18,804 nucleotides of DNA from Cellvibrionales bacterium UBA7375. Lineage in GTDB: Bacteria > Pseudomonadota > Gammaproteobacteria > Pseudomonadales > Porticoccaceae. Both the position numbers and the translations under genes were made by a program. Positions 8,145 to 15,451 of this stretch are shown here, piece by piece. Each line of letters starts with the position of its first letter. Position 1 is the stretch's first letter. The notes beneath the pieces are model-generated. The model was given only the letters and a program-made list of their open reading frames with translations. It was not told the origin of the DNA and ran no database searches. The stretch is taken from assembly GCA_002469845.1 (NCBI GenBank), contig DKNZ01000077.1, forward strand, positions 27,856 through 46,659, in the 5' to 3' direction.

Positions 8145-8893
8145 GAGATTACCTTAGCTTCATTTTTAAGCTTATCTATCAATTGGGTTACATCACTAAC
8201 CATTATGCCCGCTTGACGCTGTGCTGGGGGCTCTACACCTAGTAACTTAGTTCTAGCACTGGCATTGACCCCAAGTTCGTCTAATGTAAGCGTTGCTAGA
8301 GGCTTTTGTTTAGATTTCATTATATTGGGCAGCGAGGCATATCGCGGCTCGTTAAGTCGTAGATCTGCGGTTACAACAGCGGGCAAATCCAATGAAAGGG
8401 TTTGAAGACCTCCGTCAATTTCACGGGTCACAGCAATCTTACCCTCTTCAACTACCACCTCAGATGCAAACGTACCCTGTGAACAGCCGAGTAAAGATGC
8501 GAGCATTTGACCCGTTTGATTATTATCACCATCAATAGTTTGCTTGCCCATTAGAATTAGATCTGGACTTTCTTTATCACACACTGCTTTAAGGCATTTA
8601 GCTACGGCTAGAGGCTCTAATGGTTGTTCCGTTTGAACTAAAATAGATCTATCAGCGCCGAGTGCCAGTGATGTTCGCAGTTGCTCTTGAGACTTTTGAC
8701 AACCAATAGAGACGGTAATTATTTCACTAGCCAACCCTTTTTCTTTTAGCCGAACAGCTTCTTCGACGGCTATTTCACAAAAAGGATTCATAGACATTTT
8801 TACATTGGCTAGATCTACATCAGAATTATCTGCGTTAGCCCTAACTTTTACGTTGTAATCAACCACTCGCTTTATTGCTACTAGAATTTTCAT
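8141..8893 (-). CDS. etfB: Electron transfer flavoprotein beta subunit
   Basis: The small ETF subunit, which forms a heterodimer with EtfA and in this family holds AMP. It has 250 residues from the ATG at 8893. I prefer that ATG to the TTG directly before it (8896), because GGAG lies 5 bases from the ATG but too close to the TTG. Visible landmarks are the start MKILVAIKRVVDYN, the central MGKQTIDGDNNQTGQ, and near the C terminus LNEPRYASLPNIMKSK, the recognition loop that contacts partner dehydrogenases. It is the first gene of the etfB-etfA pair, and its upstream region is shared with ETF-QO and contains a 23-bp dyad. Confidence 0.96.
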   Translation of the reverse strand: MKILVAIKRVVDYNVKVRANADNSDVDLANVKMSMNPFCEIAVEEAVRLKEKGLASEIITVSIGCQKSQEQLRTSLALGADRSILVQTEQPLEPLAVAKCLKAVCDKESPDLILMGKQTIDGDNNQTGQMLASLLGCSQGTFASEVVVEEGKIAVTREIDGGLQTLSLDLPAVVTADLRLNEPRYASLPNIMKSKQKPLATLTLDELGVNASARTKLLGVEPPAQRQAGIMVSDVTQLIDKLKNEAKVIS

Positions 8894-8934
8894 CAAAACT
8901 CCATTATTAATAACTTAACTATAGTCTTTATTAT

Positions 8935-8957
8935 TACAGCATTTTGCAACGGCTGTA
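8935..8957 (-). promoter_or_regulatory. Operator-like dyad upstream of etfB
   Basis: TACAGC (8935-8940) and GCTGTA (8952-8957) form a 6-bp inverted repeat with an 11-base spacer. Read toward etfB, 17 of 23 positions match the site at 9057-9079. It ends 41 bases before the etfB ATG, where a promoter is expected. The cognate regulator is not known. Confidence 0.5.
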
Positions 8958-9056
8958 TTTTGCCCAATGATAGTCTATAAATCAATCAGCTAGTGGGTTC
9001 ATTGCGACTCGTTAGTCACATTAATAAAAAACTAAACGATGGTATTTAAACGTATT

Positions 9057-9079
9057 TACAGCCATTGTATATAGCTGTT
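9057..9079 (+). promoter_or_regulatory. Operator-like dyad upstream of ETF-QO
   Basis: TACAGC (9057-9062), 11 bases, then GCTGT (9074-9078), in the same layout as 8935-8957 and ending 43 bases before the TTG start. A small overlapping dyad CTGTT-A-AACAG occupies 9075-9085. Weak -35 candidates (TTTACA at 9055-9060, TTGTAT at 9065-9070) and a -10-like TTTAAT (9088-9093) fall in or next to it, so a bound protein would interfere with or assist RNA polymerase. Confidence 0.5.
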
Positions 9080-9122
9080 AAACAGTATTTAATAATAATG
9101 TTGAAATATTAGGAGCAACACA

Positions 9123-10763
9123 TTGTCCCGTGAATCCATGGAATATGACGTAGTAATTGTAGGTGCTGGTCCGGCAGGTCTTTCCGCTGCTTGCAGACTA
9201 AAGCAATTAAATGCTAATTATTCAGTTTGTGTGATCGAAAAAGGTTCTGCAGTCGGTGCCCACATTTTATCGGGTGCAGTTTTTGAACCTACCGCCTTAA
9301 ACGAACTTATTCCTGATTGGAAATCCATGTCGGCTCCAGTGACTACTGGGGTTACAGATGACCAAATTTTGCTTTTAACCAGTGATTCAAAACATATTAA
9401 GGTGCCGGGATTATTTGCCCCTAAAACCATGAAAAATCATGGTAATTACATTATTAGTTTGGGTAAGTTTTGCTCATGGCTTGGAGCTCAAGCGGAAGCA
9501 TTAGGTGTTGATATATTTCCCGGATTTGCTGCCTCGGAAATTCTTTTCGATCAAGATGGTAAGGTTACCGGAATAGCTACAGGTGATATGGGACTGAGTC
9601 GCACTGGAGATAAAAAAGATACCTTTATGCAAGGCATGGAATTACATGCTAAATATACGTTGTTTGCCGAGGGTTGCCGTGGTCATTTGGGTAAGCAGCT
9701 AATCGACAAATACAACTTAGATGAGGGTAAAGATCCTCAACATTATGGTATTGGGATTAAAGAATTATGGAAAGTACCCTCTGAACAGCATAAACCTGGA
9801 CTTGTTGTTCACTCTGCCGGGTGGCCCCTTAATGAGACTAATACACTGGGTGGTGGTTTTCTTTATCACTTAGAGGACAATCAGGTGGCCGTTGGGCTAA
9901 TTACTAACCTTTCCTATAGCAATCCCCATTTAAGCCCGTATGATGAATTTCAGCGCTACAAACACCACCCAAGTATAAAGCAGCATCTTGAAGGTGGAGA
10001 ACGTCTTACCTATGGCGCGCGAGCGATTACCAAAGGTGGACTTCAGTCACAGCCAAAAATGTCATTTCCCGGTGGTTTATTAATTGGTGATGATGCTGGC
10101 ACTCTAAATTTTGCCAAAATTAAGGGCAGTCATACCGCGATGAAATCTGGCATGGTTGCTGCTGAATCGGTAGCTAAGGCTCTGGCGAATAATCAAGCAA
10201 ATAGTGATATTGTGGAATTTGCTCATGCCTACCAAAAATCATGGGCATTTAAAGAATTACATAGGCAAAGAAATTTTGGTCCAGCCCAGCATAAATTTGG
10301 TTATTTGTTGGGTTCTGCCTATGCCTTTATTGATATTAATATATTTAATGGATGCTTACCTTGGACGCTTAAAGATACAGTAGCAGATCATTTAACCATG
10401 AAAACCGTTGATGAATGCGATGTTATCAATTATCCAAAATACGATGGTGTATTAAGCTTTGACAAGCCCTCATCTGTCTTTTTGTCTAATACCAACCATG
10501 AAGAGGATCAACCCTGTCACCTGCAACTTAGTGATCCCGATTTACCTATTTTGCATAATTTGACAGCGTATAACGAAGCGGCGCAACGATACTGCCCTGC
10601 CGGTGTTTATGAGGTGGTTGAGGATTCTGATGGATCATCAAAATTTCAAATTAATGCGCAAAATTGCGTGCATTGTAAAACTTGCGACATCAAAGAACCC
10701 AGTCAAAATATCAACTGGGTTACCCCTGAAGGCTCTGGCGGCCCTAATTACCCAAACATGTAA
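9123..10763 (+). CDS. Electron transfer flavoprotein-ubiquinone oxidoreductase
   Basis: This membrane-surface iron-sulfur flavoprotein passes electrons from reduced ETF to ubiquinone. It has 546 residues. The FAD-binding GAGPAG (14-19) is at the N terminus, preceded by the family-typical start. The C-terminal ferredoxin-like region holds four cysteines for one 4Fe-4S cluster: C491 in YCPAG, then C515, C518 and C521 in CVHCKTC. The family closing block with GGPNYPNM is intact. The start is TTG: AGGAG at 9111-9115 lies 7 bases before it but 22 before the next in-frame ATG (9138), and homologues begin at the same point. It is divergent from etfB, so the three proteins of the pathway share one regulatory region. 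Its stop is 9 bases from that of the DUF1285 gene, with no terminator between. Confidence 0.96.
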   Translation: MSRESMEYDVVIVGAGPAGLSAACRLKQLNANYSVCVIEKGSAVGAHILSGAVFEPTALNELIPDWKSMSAPVTTGVTDDQILLLTSDSKHIKVPGLFAPKTMKNHGNYIISLGKFCSWLGAQAEALGVDIFPGFAASEILFDQDGKVTGIATGDMGLSRTGDKKDTFMQGMELHAKYTLFAEGCRGHLGKQLIDKYNLDEGKDPQHYGIGIKELWKVPSEQHKPGLVVHSAGWPLNETNTLGGGFLYHLEDNQVAVGLITNLSYSNPHLSPYDEFQRYKHHPSIKQHLEGGERLTYGARAITKGGLQSQPKMSFPGGLLIGDDAGTLNFAKIKGSHTAMKSGMVAAESVAKALANNQANSDIVEFAHAYQKSWAFKELHRQRNFGPAQHKFGYLLGSAYAFIDINIFNGCLPWTLKDTVADHLTMKTVDECDVINYPKYDGVLSFDKPSSVFLSNTNHEEDQPCHLQLSDPDLPILHNLTAYNEAAQRYCPAGVYEVVEDSDGSSKFQINAQNCVHCKTCDIKEPSQNINWVTPEGSGGPNYPNM

Positions 10764-10772
10764 TCAGCCGCT

Positions 10773-11351
10773 TTAGGTTATATCGCCAAGGGAAAACTGA
10801 CTACCTAAACTATCTAATATTAATTCACTTTTACCATTATCTAGGGTATTTTCGCGTCCCCATTCCACTAGCTGATAATAAACACTTCGACAGACCAAAG
10901 CATTTAAGCCATCTCTTACGTGAATTAAAGGAAAGATAGACTCTTGCGGCTTTTTTTGATGCATAATTAAACGGTTATCAGGGCTCAGTAAAACCTGATC
11001 TTCAGTGCTGGTTGTAAAACTTATGACCTGAACGCCATCTCTTAATATTCGTTTGGCATCAACAATATATAAGGGGGCAATATCGACCTGAATTTGCCAC
11101 TTTTCGTTAGGTGCTACTAAGAAATAATTACCATCCTCGATTCTTAATATAGATGCAAAAAGCTTAACCATTGCGGGTCTTTTGATCTCAACTGACTGGT
11201 GTAGCCACCTACCCTCTCTATCAATGAGCATTTCCATATCTCCAGTTTTTTCCGGATGCCACAGATGTACGGGAGGTAATTGACTCGAACTCTTATTAGA
11301 TTGTTCAATTAGATCAGCGAACAATTGTTCTGGGCTGATCGGGGAATTCAC
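10773..11351 (-). CDS. DUF1285 domain protein
   Basis: This 192-residue soluble protein belongs to the DUF1285 family, whose role is unknown. Recognisable features are the WHPEKTGDMEMLIDREGRW block (about 31-49), the IKRPAMVKLFASIL segment, YFLVAP.EKW, and the C-terminal stretch with ALVCRSVYYQLVEWG. These are conserved in small proteins of proteobacteria. The start is GTG, sharing one base with the TAG stop of the upstream TetR gene, and no separate strong ribosome site is seen. Translation coupled to the regulator is therefore likely, and the two may act together. No signal peptide or membrane segment is visible. I cannot assign a biochemical function. Confidence 0.8.
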   Translation of the reverse strand: MNSPISPEQLFADLIEQSNKSSSQLPPVHLWHPEKTGDMEMLIDREGRWLHQSVEIKRPAMVKLFASILRIEDGNYFLVAPNEKWQIQVDIAPLYIVDAKRILRDGVQVISFTTSTEDQVLLSPDNRLIMHQKKPQESIFPLIHVRDGLNALVCRSVYYQLVEWGRENTLDNGKSELILDSLGSQFSLGDIT

Positions 11352-12034
11352 TAGGATTTACTTTTTTTGTTGGAAAGAGATTCATCGGAGTGGTATTGGC
11401 CTTTATTGCCCATGGTTACACCAATATTGGTAATAAATTCCATAAGCGCAACATTATCCATCTTGTTATTCCATGTTTTATTAAAGCAAAGTTCGACAGC
11501 GCCCTGGGCTAAAGCCCAGCAGGCAAGATAATGAAAGTGTGGAGGAACATCTTCAAGCACACCGCCCTCAATCAATTTTGAAGTTAACCCCTTAAGAGCG
11601 TCCTCGTTGGAAAGACGAAGTTGATGCAACTCTTTAACCTGTTCGATCACATCCCCAGATTCAATCAGTCGATCTTCAAGCTGCTGAGTGAGACGATCAA
11701 GTTTTGGGTTTTCTAATCGAGACTGAAAATAAGACTTTGCCGCTGCGCCGGAATCACCCGCCCCTGCACGTCCGATTCCCTCTGTGAGACTCTTGGTAAT
11801 ATTACGTTCATAGTCTAGGATAATTCTGATTAGAATTTCATTTTTAGTGAGGAAGTGCTTGTACACTGTTCCCTTTCCAATACCTGCTCTAATGGCGATT
11901 TTAGAGACTGTAATGCGATCTATACTAGACTCTAAAAATAGCTCAACAGCAGCATCGATAATTCTTTGCTCACGGGCAAGAAAAAGTTTCTTTTTCTCGC
12001 GTATCCGATCAGCACTAGAACTATTATTTTGCAT
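11351..12034 (-). CDS. TetR family transcriptional regulator
   Basis: A 227-residue DNA-binding regulator with the standard TetR layout. The N-terminal helix-turn-helix covers about residues 24-66: IIDAAVELFLES, then VSKIAIRAGIGKGTVYKHF, the recognition helix region, then KNEIL. It is followed by an all-helical ligand-binding and dimerisation domain. The N terminus before the HTH is longer than usual and highly charged (REKKKLF). The ligand is not recognisable. It lies 18 bases after thrH and overlaps the DUF1285 gene by one base, so the three genes look like one transcript. Regulation of that transcript, or of the nearby etf and ETF-QO promoters, is possible but is inference only. Confidence 0.9.
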   Translation of the reverse strand: MQNNSSSADRIREKKKLFLAREQRIIDAAVELFLESSIDRITVSKIAIRAGIGKGTVYKHFLTKNEILIRIILDYERNITKSLTEGIGRAGAGDSGAAAKSYFQSRLENPKLDRLTQQLEDRLIESGDVIEQVKELHQLRLSNEDALKGLTSKLIEGGVLEDVPPHFHYLACWALAQGAVELCFNKTWNNKMDNVALMEFITNIGVTMGNKGQYHSDESLSNKKSKS

Positions 12035-12052
12035 CAGATCAACCTAGCATGG

Positions 12053-12670
12053 TTAAAAGCTAAGATTACGATTACTAGCGCGTATAAATTCTTGCTTTAA
12101 ATCAGCAAAGGTCTGCACCGCCGGAAACTGTGGAAATTCTTTAATAACATTATCTGGCGCATGAAATAATATACCTGCATCTGCCTCAGCTAACATAGTT
12201 GTATCGTTGTATGAGTCCCCTGCAGCAATGGTTCTATAGTACATGCTTTTAAAGCCAACTATTGCTTGACGCTTTGGGTTGGCTTGACGCAGCCGATAGT
12301 TAACTACATTGCCGCTAGAATCTGTCTCAAGCTTGTGGCATAACAGGGTTGGATAACCCAGCTGTTTCATCAATGGGCTAGCAAACTCATAAAAAGTATC
12401 TGAGAGAATAACCACTTGAAAACGTTCACGTAACCAATCGACAAAATCAGCCGCTCCTTCCAAGGGCGATAAGGTTGCAATAACCTCCTGAATTTCATTT
12501 AGACCAAGATTATGTTGACGTAAAAGATCGAGACGATACTGCATCAGCACATCATAATCCGGCTCATCTCTGGTGGTTTTCTTAAGCTCTTCAATACCGG
12601 TTTTTTCTGCGAATGCTATCCAAATTTCTGGAACCAAAACACCTTCAAGATCTAAACAAGCAATTTCCAC
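12053..12670 (-). CDS. thrH: ThrH phosphoserine phosphatase / homoserine phosphotransferase
   Basis: A 205-residue HAD-superfamily enzyme of the ThrH type. ThrH of Pseudomonas dephosphorylates phosphoserine and can move the phosphate to homoserine, linking serine and threonine synthesis. The nucleophile motif is LDLEGVLVPEIW with D7 and E9 (the ThrH form DxE in place of DxD). Motif II is LSDTF with S90, Lys133 lies in NPKRQ, and the metal-binding motif is GDSYND (151-156). Length and start fit ThrH. The start codon is GTG at 12670 with AAAGGA just upstream. The gene is divergent from cysH, and the thrH-cysH-cysB grouping is known from pseudomonads, which supports the call. An ordinary SerB is less likely given the motif I sequence. 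Confidence 0.92.
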   Translation of the reverse strand: MEIACLDLEGVLVPEIWIAFAEKTGIEELKKTTRDEPDYDVLMQYRLDLLRQHNLGLNEIQEVIATLSPLEGAADFVDWLRERFQVVILSDTFYEFASPLMKQLGYPTLLCHKLETDSSGNVVNYRLRQANPKRQAIVGFKSMYYRTIAAGDSYNDTTMLAEADAGILFHAPDNVIKEFPQFPAVQTFADLKQEFIRASNRNLSF

Positions 12671-12904
12671 ATTTATTCCTTTATTTGTAAGTACTAATGC
12701 ACTCTAATGAATTTATTCTTCGGGTGCAATTTAACTACAAATAATTGACTAAAAAAACGTTTATTTGTCACTTTTTGTCGCCCTTTATGTATGAATATTG
12801 GGTTTAAAGTTTTATAGCCATGTTTCTTTAGCCGTAAAAGAATTTCTGATAAGATGCGCGCTCTTAAATTAAACCTAATAATCCATGAGTAAAGAGAATC
12901 TTTT

Positions 12905-13525
12905 ATGACATTAGATTTGGATGTAATTAACAACCAATTAAAGCAAAAATCTCCCAGTGAAATTATCCAATGGGCTTTGAAACAAGGAAAATCACCTGTT
13001 GTAACGACTAACTTTAGACCCTATGAAGTTGCGATATTACATGCTTGTGTAGAAAATATGGCCTCTTTGCCTATTGTATGGTGTGATTCTGGTTACAACA
13101 CCAATGCTACTTACAGACATGCAGAAAGCTTGATAACTAGTCTTGGGTTAAATATCTCGTTATATGTTCCACAACAAACAGCTGCCCACCGCAATGTAGT
13201 TATGAGTGGTATACCCGATGTTGATAGCGAACTGCATAATCTTTTTACTAACCAAGTTAAGCTAGAGCCATTTAAGCGTGCAATGAGAGAACATAAACCG
13301 GATGTTTGGTTTACCAATTTAAGAAAGGGACAAACCGAATTTAGAGATTCACTTGATATAGTCAGTCAAGGTAGCGACGGAATCATTAAAGTAAGTCCAT
13401 TCTTTTATTGGTCAGATGAACAACTTGATACCTACCTCAGCGAGCATAACCTGCCCAATGAGCATGATTATTTTGATCCAACCAAAGTTCTCGAAAACAG
13501 GGAATGTGGTTTACATACTCAGTAA
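12905..13525 (+). CDS. Phosphoadenylyl-sulfate reductase family protein (CysH-like, no Fe-S cysteines)
   Basis: A 206-residue protein of the CysH family, which reduces activated sulfate (PAPS or APS) to sulfite using thioredoxin or glutaredoxin. The catalytic cysteine is C201 in the C-terminal ECGLH motif. Other family features are the nucleotide-binding region near VVTTNFRPYE (32-41), WCDSGYNTNATY (59-70), KLEPFKRAM (119-127), NLRKGQTEFR (138-147) and VSPFFYWSDEQLDTYL. Only two other cysteines exist (C48, C60), so the CC...CxxC set that binds 4Fe-4S in APS reductases is absent. It is also shorter than E. coli CysH (244). It sits where cysH lies in pseudomonads, beside thrH and cysB. PAPS reduction is the likely job, but the divergent nucleotide-binding region leaves room for another substrate. 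No confident promoter was found; AAAGAGA precedes the ATG. Confidence 0.78.
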   Translation: MTLDLDVINNQLKQKSPSEIIQWALKQGKSPVVTTNFRPYEVAILHACVENMASLPIVWCDSGYNTNATYRHAESLITSLGLNISLYVPQQTAAHRNVVMSGIPDVDSELHNLFTNQVKLEPFKRAMREHKPDVWFTNLRKGQTEFRDSLDIVSQGSDGIIKVSPFFYWSDEQLDTYLSEHNLPNEHDYFDPTKVLENRECGLHTQ

Positions 13526-13536
13526 TAAGCTTTTAA

Positions 13537-13557
13537 GGGGCGGTTTAAAGCCGCCCC
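13537..13557. terminator. Hairpin between convergent cysH and cysB
   Basis: GGGGCGG (13537-13543) pairs with CCGCCCC (13551-13557) around a 7-base loop, in the 40-base gap between the two convergent stops. It is the only GC-rich hairpin in the area and could serve both strands. T-runs on either side are short and interrupted, so efficiency is uncertain. Confidence 0.6.
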
Positions 13558-13565
13558 AATGTTGT

Positions 13566-14540
13566 TTAACACACTGGTAACTCAAGCGTTTCAAAAAACA
13601 ATGCTCTGGCTTCATTGTCGGGTAATGACATAACCTTATCAACCACATCTCTTGTTAAATGCGGCGCAAAAGTAGATATAAAATCGTACATATAGCCCCG
13701 TAAGTATGTCCCCTTTCTAAACCCTATACTGGTAACACTGCTATCAAATAAGTGGCTAGCCTCAATGACTACCAAGTCGCTATCAACGTCTGGGTCATAG
13801 GCCATATGAGCGACAATACCAATTCCAAGGCCAAGTCTAACGTAAGTTTTTATAACATCGGCATCGGTAGCGGTAAATACCACATTGGCATCTAGTCCTT
13901 GATTAGAGAAAGCTTCGTCTAGCTTTGAGCGCCCGGTAAAACCAAATACATAGGTAACAATGGAGTATTTGGCAACATCAGTTAAAGCAACATCTTTAAG
14001 CGTAGCCAAGGGATGCTCTTTTGGTACTAATATACATCGGTTCCAGCGATAGCATGGCATCATAATCAAATCAGAAAAGAGTTCTAATGCCTCTGTAGCA
14101 ATTGCAAAATCAACCGTTCCCTCGGCGGCTTTTTCTGAGATTTGCACAGGCGTACCCTGATGCATATGCAGCCCAACTTGAGGATATCGATGAATAAATT
14201 TCTGAATGACATCAGGTAGCGCATAACGGGCTTGAGTATGGGTGGTCGCAATATCTAAACTGCCGGACTTTGGGCTTTTATGCTCTTGAGCTAATTGTTT
14301 TATATTTTCAACCTCACCCAATATTCTGTTAGCTATTGAAAGAATTTCTTCCCCAATAGGCGTAACTTTGGTGAGATGTTTGCCACTGCGGGAAAAAATT
14401 TCAGCACCAAGCTCATCTTCAAGCAGCCTAATCTGCTTACTAATACCCGGCTGAGAGGTATAAAGACTAGCTGCGGTAGCAGATACATTTAAATTATGAT
14501 TAGCCACCTCCCAAATATATCGTAACTGCTGTAATTTCAT
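13566..14540 (-). CDS. cysB: CysB, LysR-type regulator of sulfur assimilation
   Basis: A 324-residue LysR-family activator of the cysteine regulon, responding to N-acetylserine and sulfide or sulfate. It matches E. coli CysB almost end to end in length and motifs. The N-terminal winged HTH begins MKLQQLRYI and includes LYTSQPGISKQIRLLEDELG and IFSRSGKHLT. The effector-binding domain starts with IATTHTQARYALP (about 97-109), the sulfate and inducer pocket, and includes VTYVFGFTGRS and VFTATDADVIKTYVRLGLG. The C terminus FAPHLTRDVVD is typical. AAAAGG lies 9 bases before the ATG. It converges on cysH and is divergent from a TauE/SafE permease with 132 bases between, the usual place for CysB self-control and control of the neighbour. 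No CysB site was identified with confidence. Confidence 0.96.
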   Translation of the reverse strand: MKLQQLRYIWEVANHNLNVSATAASLYTSQPGISKQIRLLEDELGAEIFSRSGKHLTKVTPIGEEILSIANRILGEVENIKQLAQEHKSPKSGSLDIATTHTQARYALPDVIQKFIHRYPQVGLHMHQGTPVQISEKAAEGTVDFAIATEALELFSDLIMMPCYRWNRCILVPKEHPLATLKDVALTDVAKYSIVTYVFGFTGRSKLDEAFSNQGLDANVVFTATDADVIKTYVRLGLGIGIVAHMAYDPDVDSDLVVIEASHLFDSSVTSIGFRKGTYLRGYMYDFISTFAPHLTRDVVDKVMSLPDNEARALFFETLELPVC

Positions 14541-14672
14541 TTTTAGCGACCTTTTGTTAATAAACTTTCATTTTGATATTCAATTTAGCTATAAAACTAT
14601 ATAATTTTATTCTTTCTTTGAATAGTGTCCAGTTGTTAAAGTGACTCAATATTTATATCAATCTATTTTTAT

Positions 14673-15449
14673 ATGATCGAATTACTCTATTTTATTGCCG
14701 CTGGTGCTGTTGTGGGCTTTGCTGTTGGTTTAACTGGCGTTGGAGGCGGTTCGCTTATGACGCCGTTTCTCATTCTTTTTGGTATTCCCTATCATGTGGC
14801 GATTGGGACAGACCTTCTTTATGCCGCTATTACCAAAGCGGGTGGAATGATCACCCACGCTCGGCAAAAAACCATTGAATGGCGTATTATGGGCCTACTT
14901 GCCCTTGGTAGTATTCCAGCCTCTTTATTAACCACACACTTTTTAAGCCGAGTTTTTACTGACTATTCTGACTATCAATCCATACTGACCCATAGTCTGG
15001 GCATTATGCTGGTGCTGACATCAATAGTGATTATTTTTCGCGGAAGACTTAAGTCTGGTGTATCTCAGAAACAGTCTAAAGCAAAAAAATATTCAGATTT
15101 TATAGTGATATTTGCAGGGTTATTTCTGGGTATTTTTGTAACCCTTTCATCGGTTGGCGCTGGAGCATTTGGTGCTGCTATATTGATGCTGTTATATCCC
15201 TACTTAAAAACCATTAAAATTATAGGTACTGATATAGGGCATGCTGTACCGCTGACATTAATAGCAGGTTTAGGCCATTTCTTTGTATTGGGTAATGTTG
15301 ATTTAGTCTTGCTTGGTAGTTTGTTAATAGGCTCTCTACCAGCAATACACTTTGGTACAAAATTTGCCAAACGTTTACCCAGTGATTTATTACAAACTCT
15401 AATAGCACTGATATTACTAGGATTGGGCACCAAGTTTATTGTCGGTTAG
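14673..15449 (+). CDS. TauE/SafE family sulfite/sulfur-compound permease
   Basis: This 258-residue polytopic inner-membrane protein, about seven or eight segments, is of the TauE/SafE (DUF81) family, which moves sulfite, sulfoacetate and other anions. The family blocks are visible: GFAVGLTGVGGGSLMTPFLI near the N terminus with the GVGGG motif, GTDLLYAAITKAGG, and in the second half GLFLGIFVTLSSVGAGAFGAAIL and GTDIGHAVPLT. The two GT-D...A/T repeats show the internal duplication of the family. It is divergent from cysB and close to cysH, so sulfate or sulfite transport under CysB control is a fair inference. The ATG lacks a Shine-Dalgarno site. TATAAT at 14600-14605 could be its -10 box, but with a weak -35. 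Confidence 0.88.
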   Translation: MIELLYFIAAGAVVGFAVGLTGVGGGSLMTPFLILFGIPYHVAIGTDLLYAAITKAGGMITHARQKTIEWRIMGLLALGSIPASLLTTHFLSRVFTDYSDYQSILTHSLGIMLVLTSIVIIFRGRLKSGVSQKQSKAKKYSDFIVIFAGLFLGIFVTLSSVGAGAFGAAILMLLYPYLKTIKIIGTDIGHAVPLTLIAGLGHFFVLGNVDLVLLGSLLIGSLPAIHFGTKFAKRLPSDLLQTLIALILLGLGTKFIVG

Positions 15450-15451
15450 AT

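Noticed and set aside
8897..9122. PsrA-type box in the etf promoter region
   Set aside because: No GAAAC-N4-GTTTC-like sequence is present; the dyads found have different half-sites and spacing.
12694..12933. 79-codon minus-strand ORF between thrH and cysH
   Set aside because: It overlaps the cysH start and its ribosome site, has a low-complexity basic composition like translated AT-rich DNA, and shows no recognised family motif.
15200..15433. Two minus-strand ORFs inside the TauE/SafE gene
   Set aside because: They are shadows of a well-supported membrane protein gene; no start context or domain is visible.
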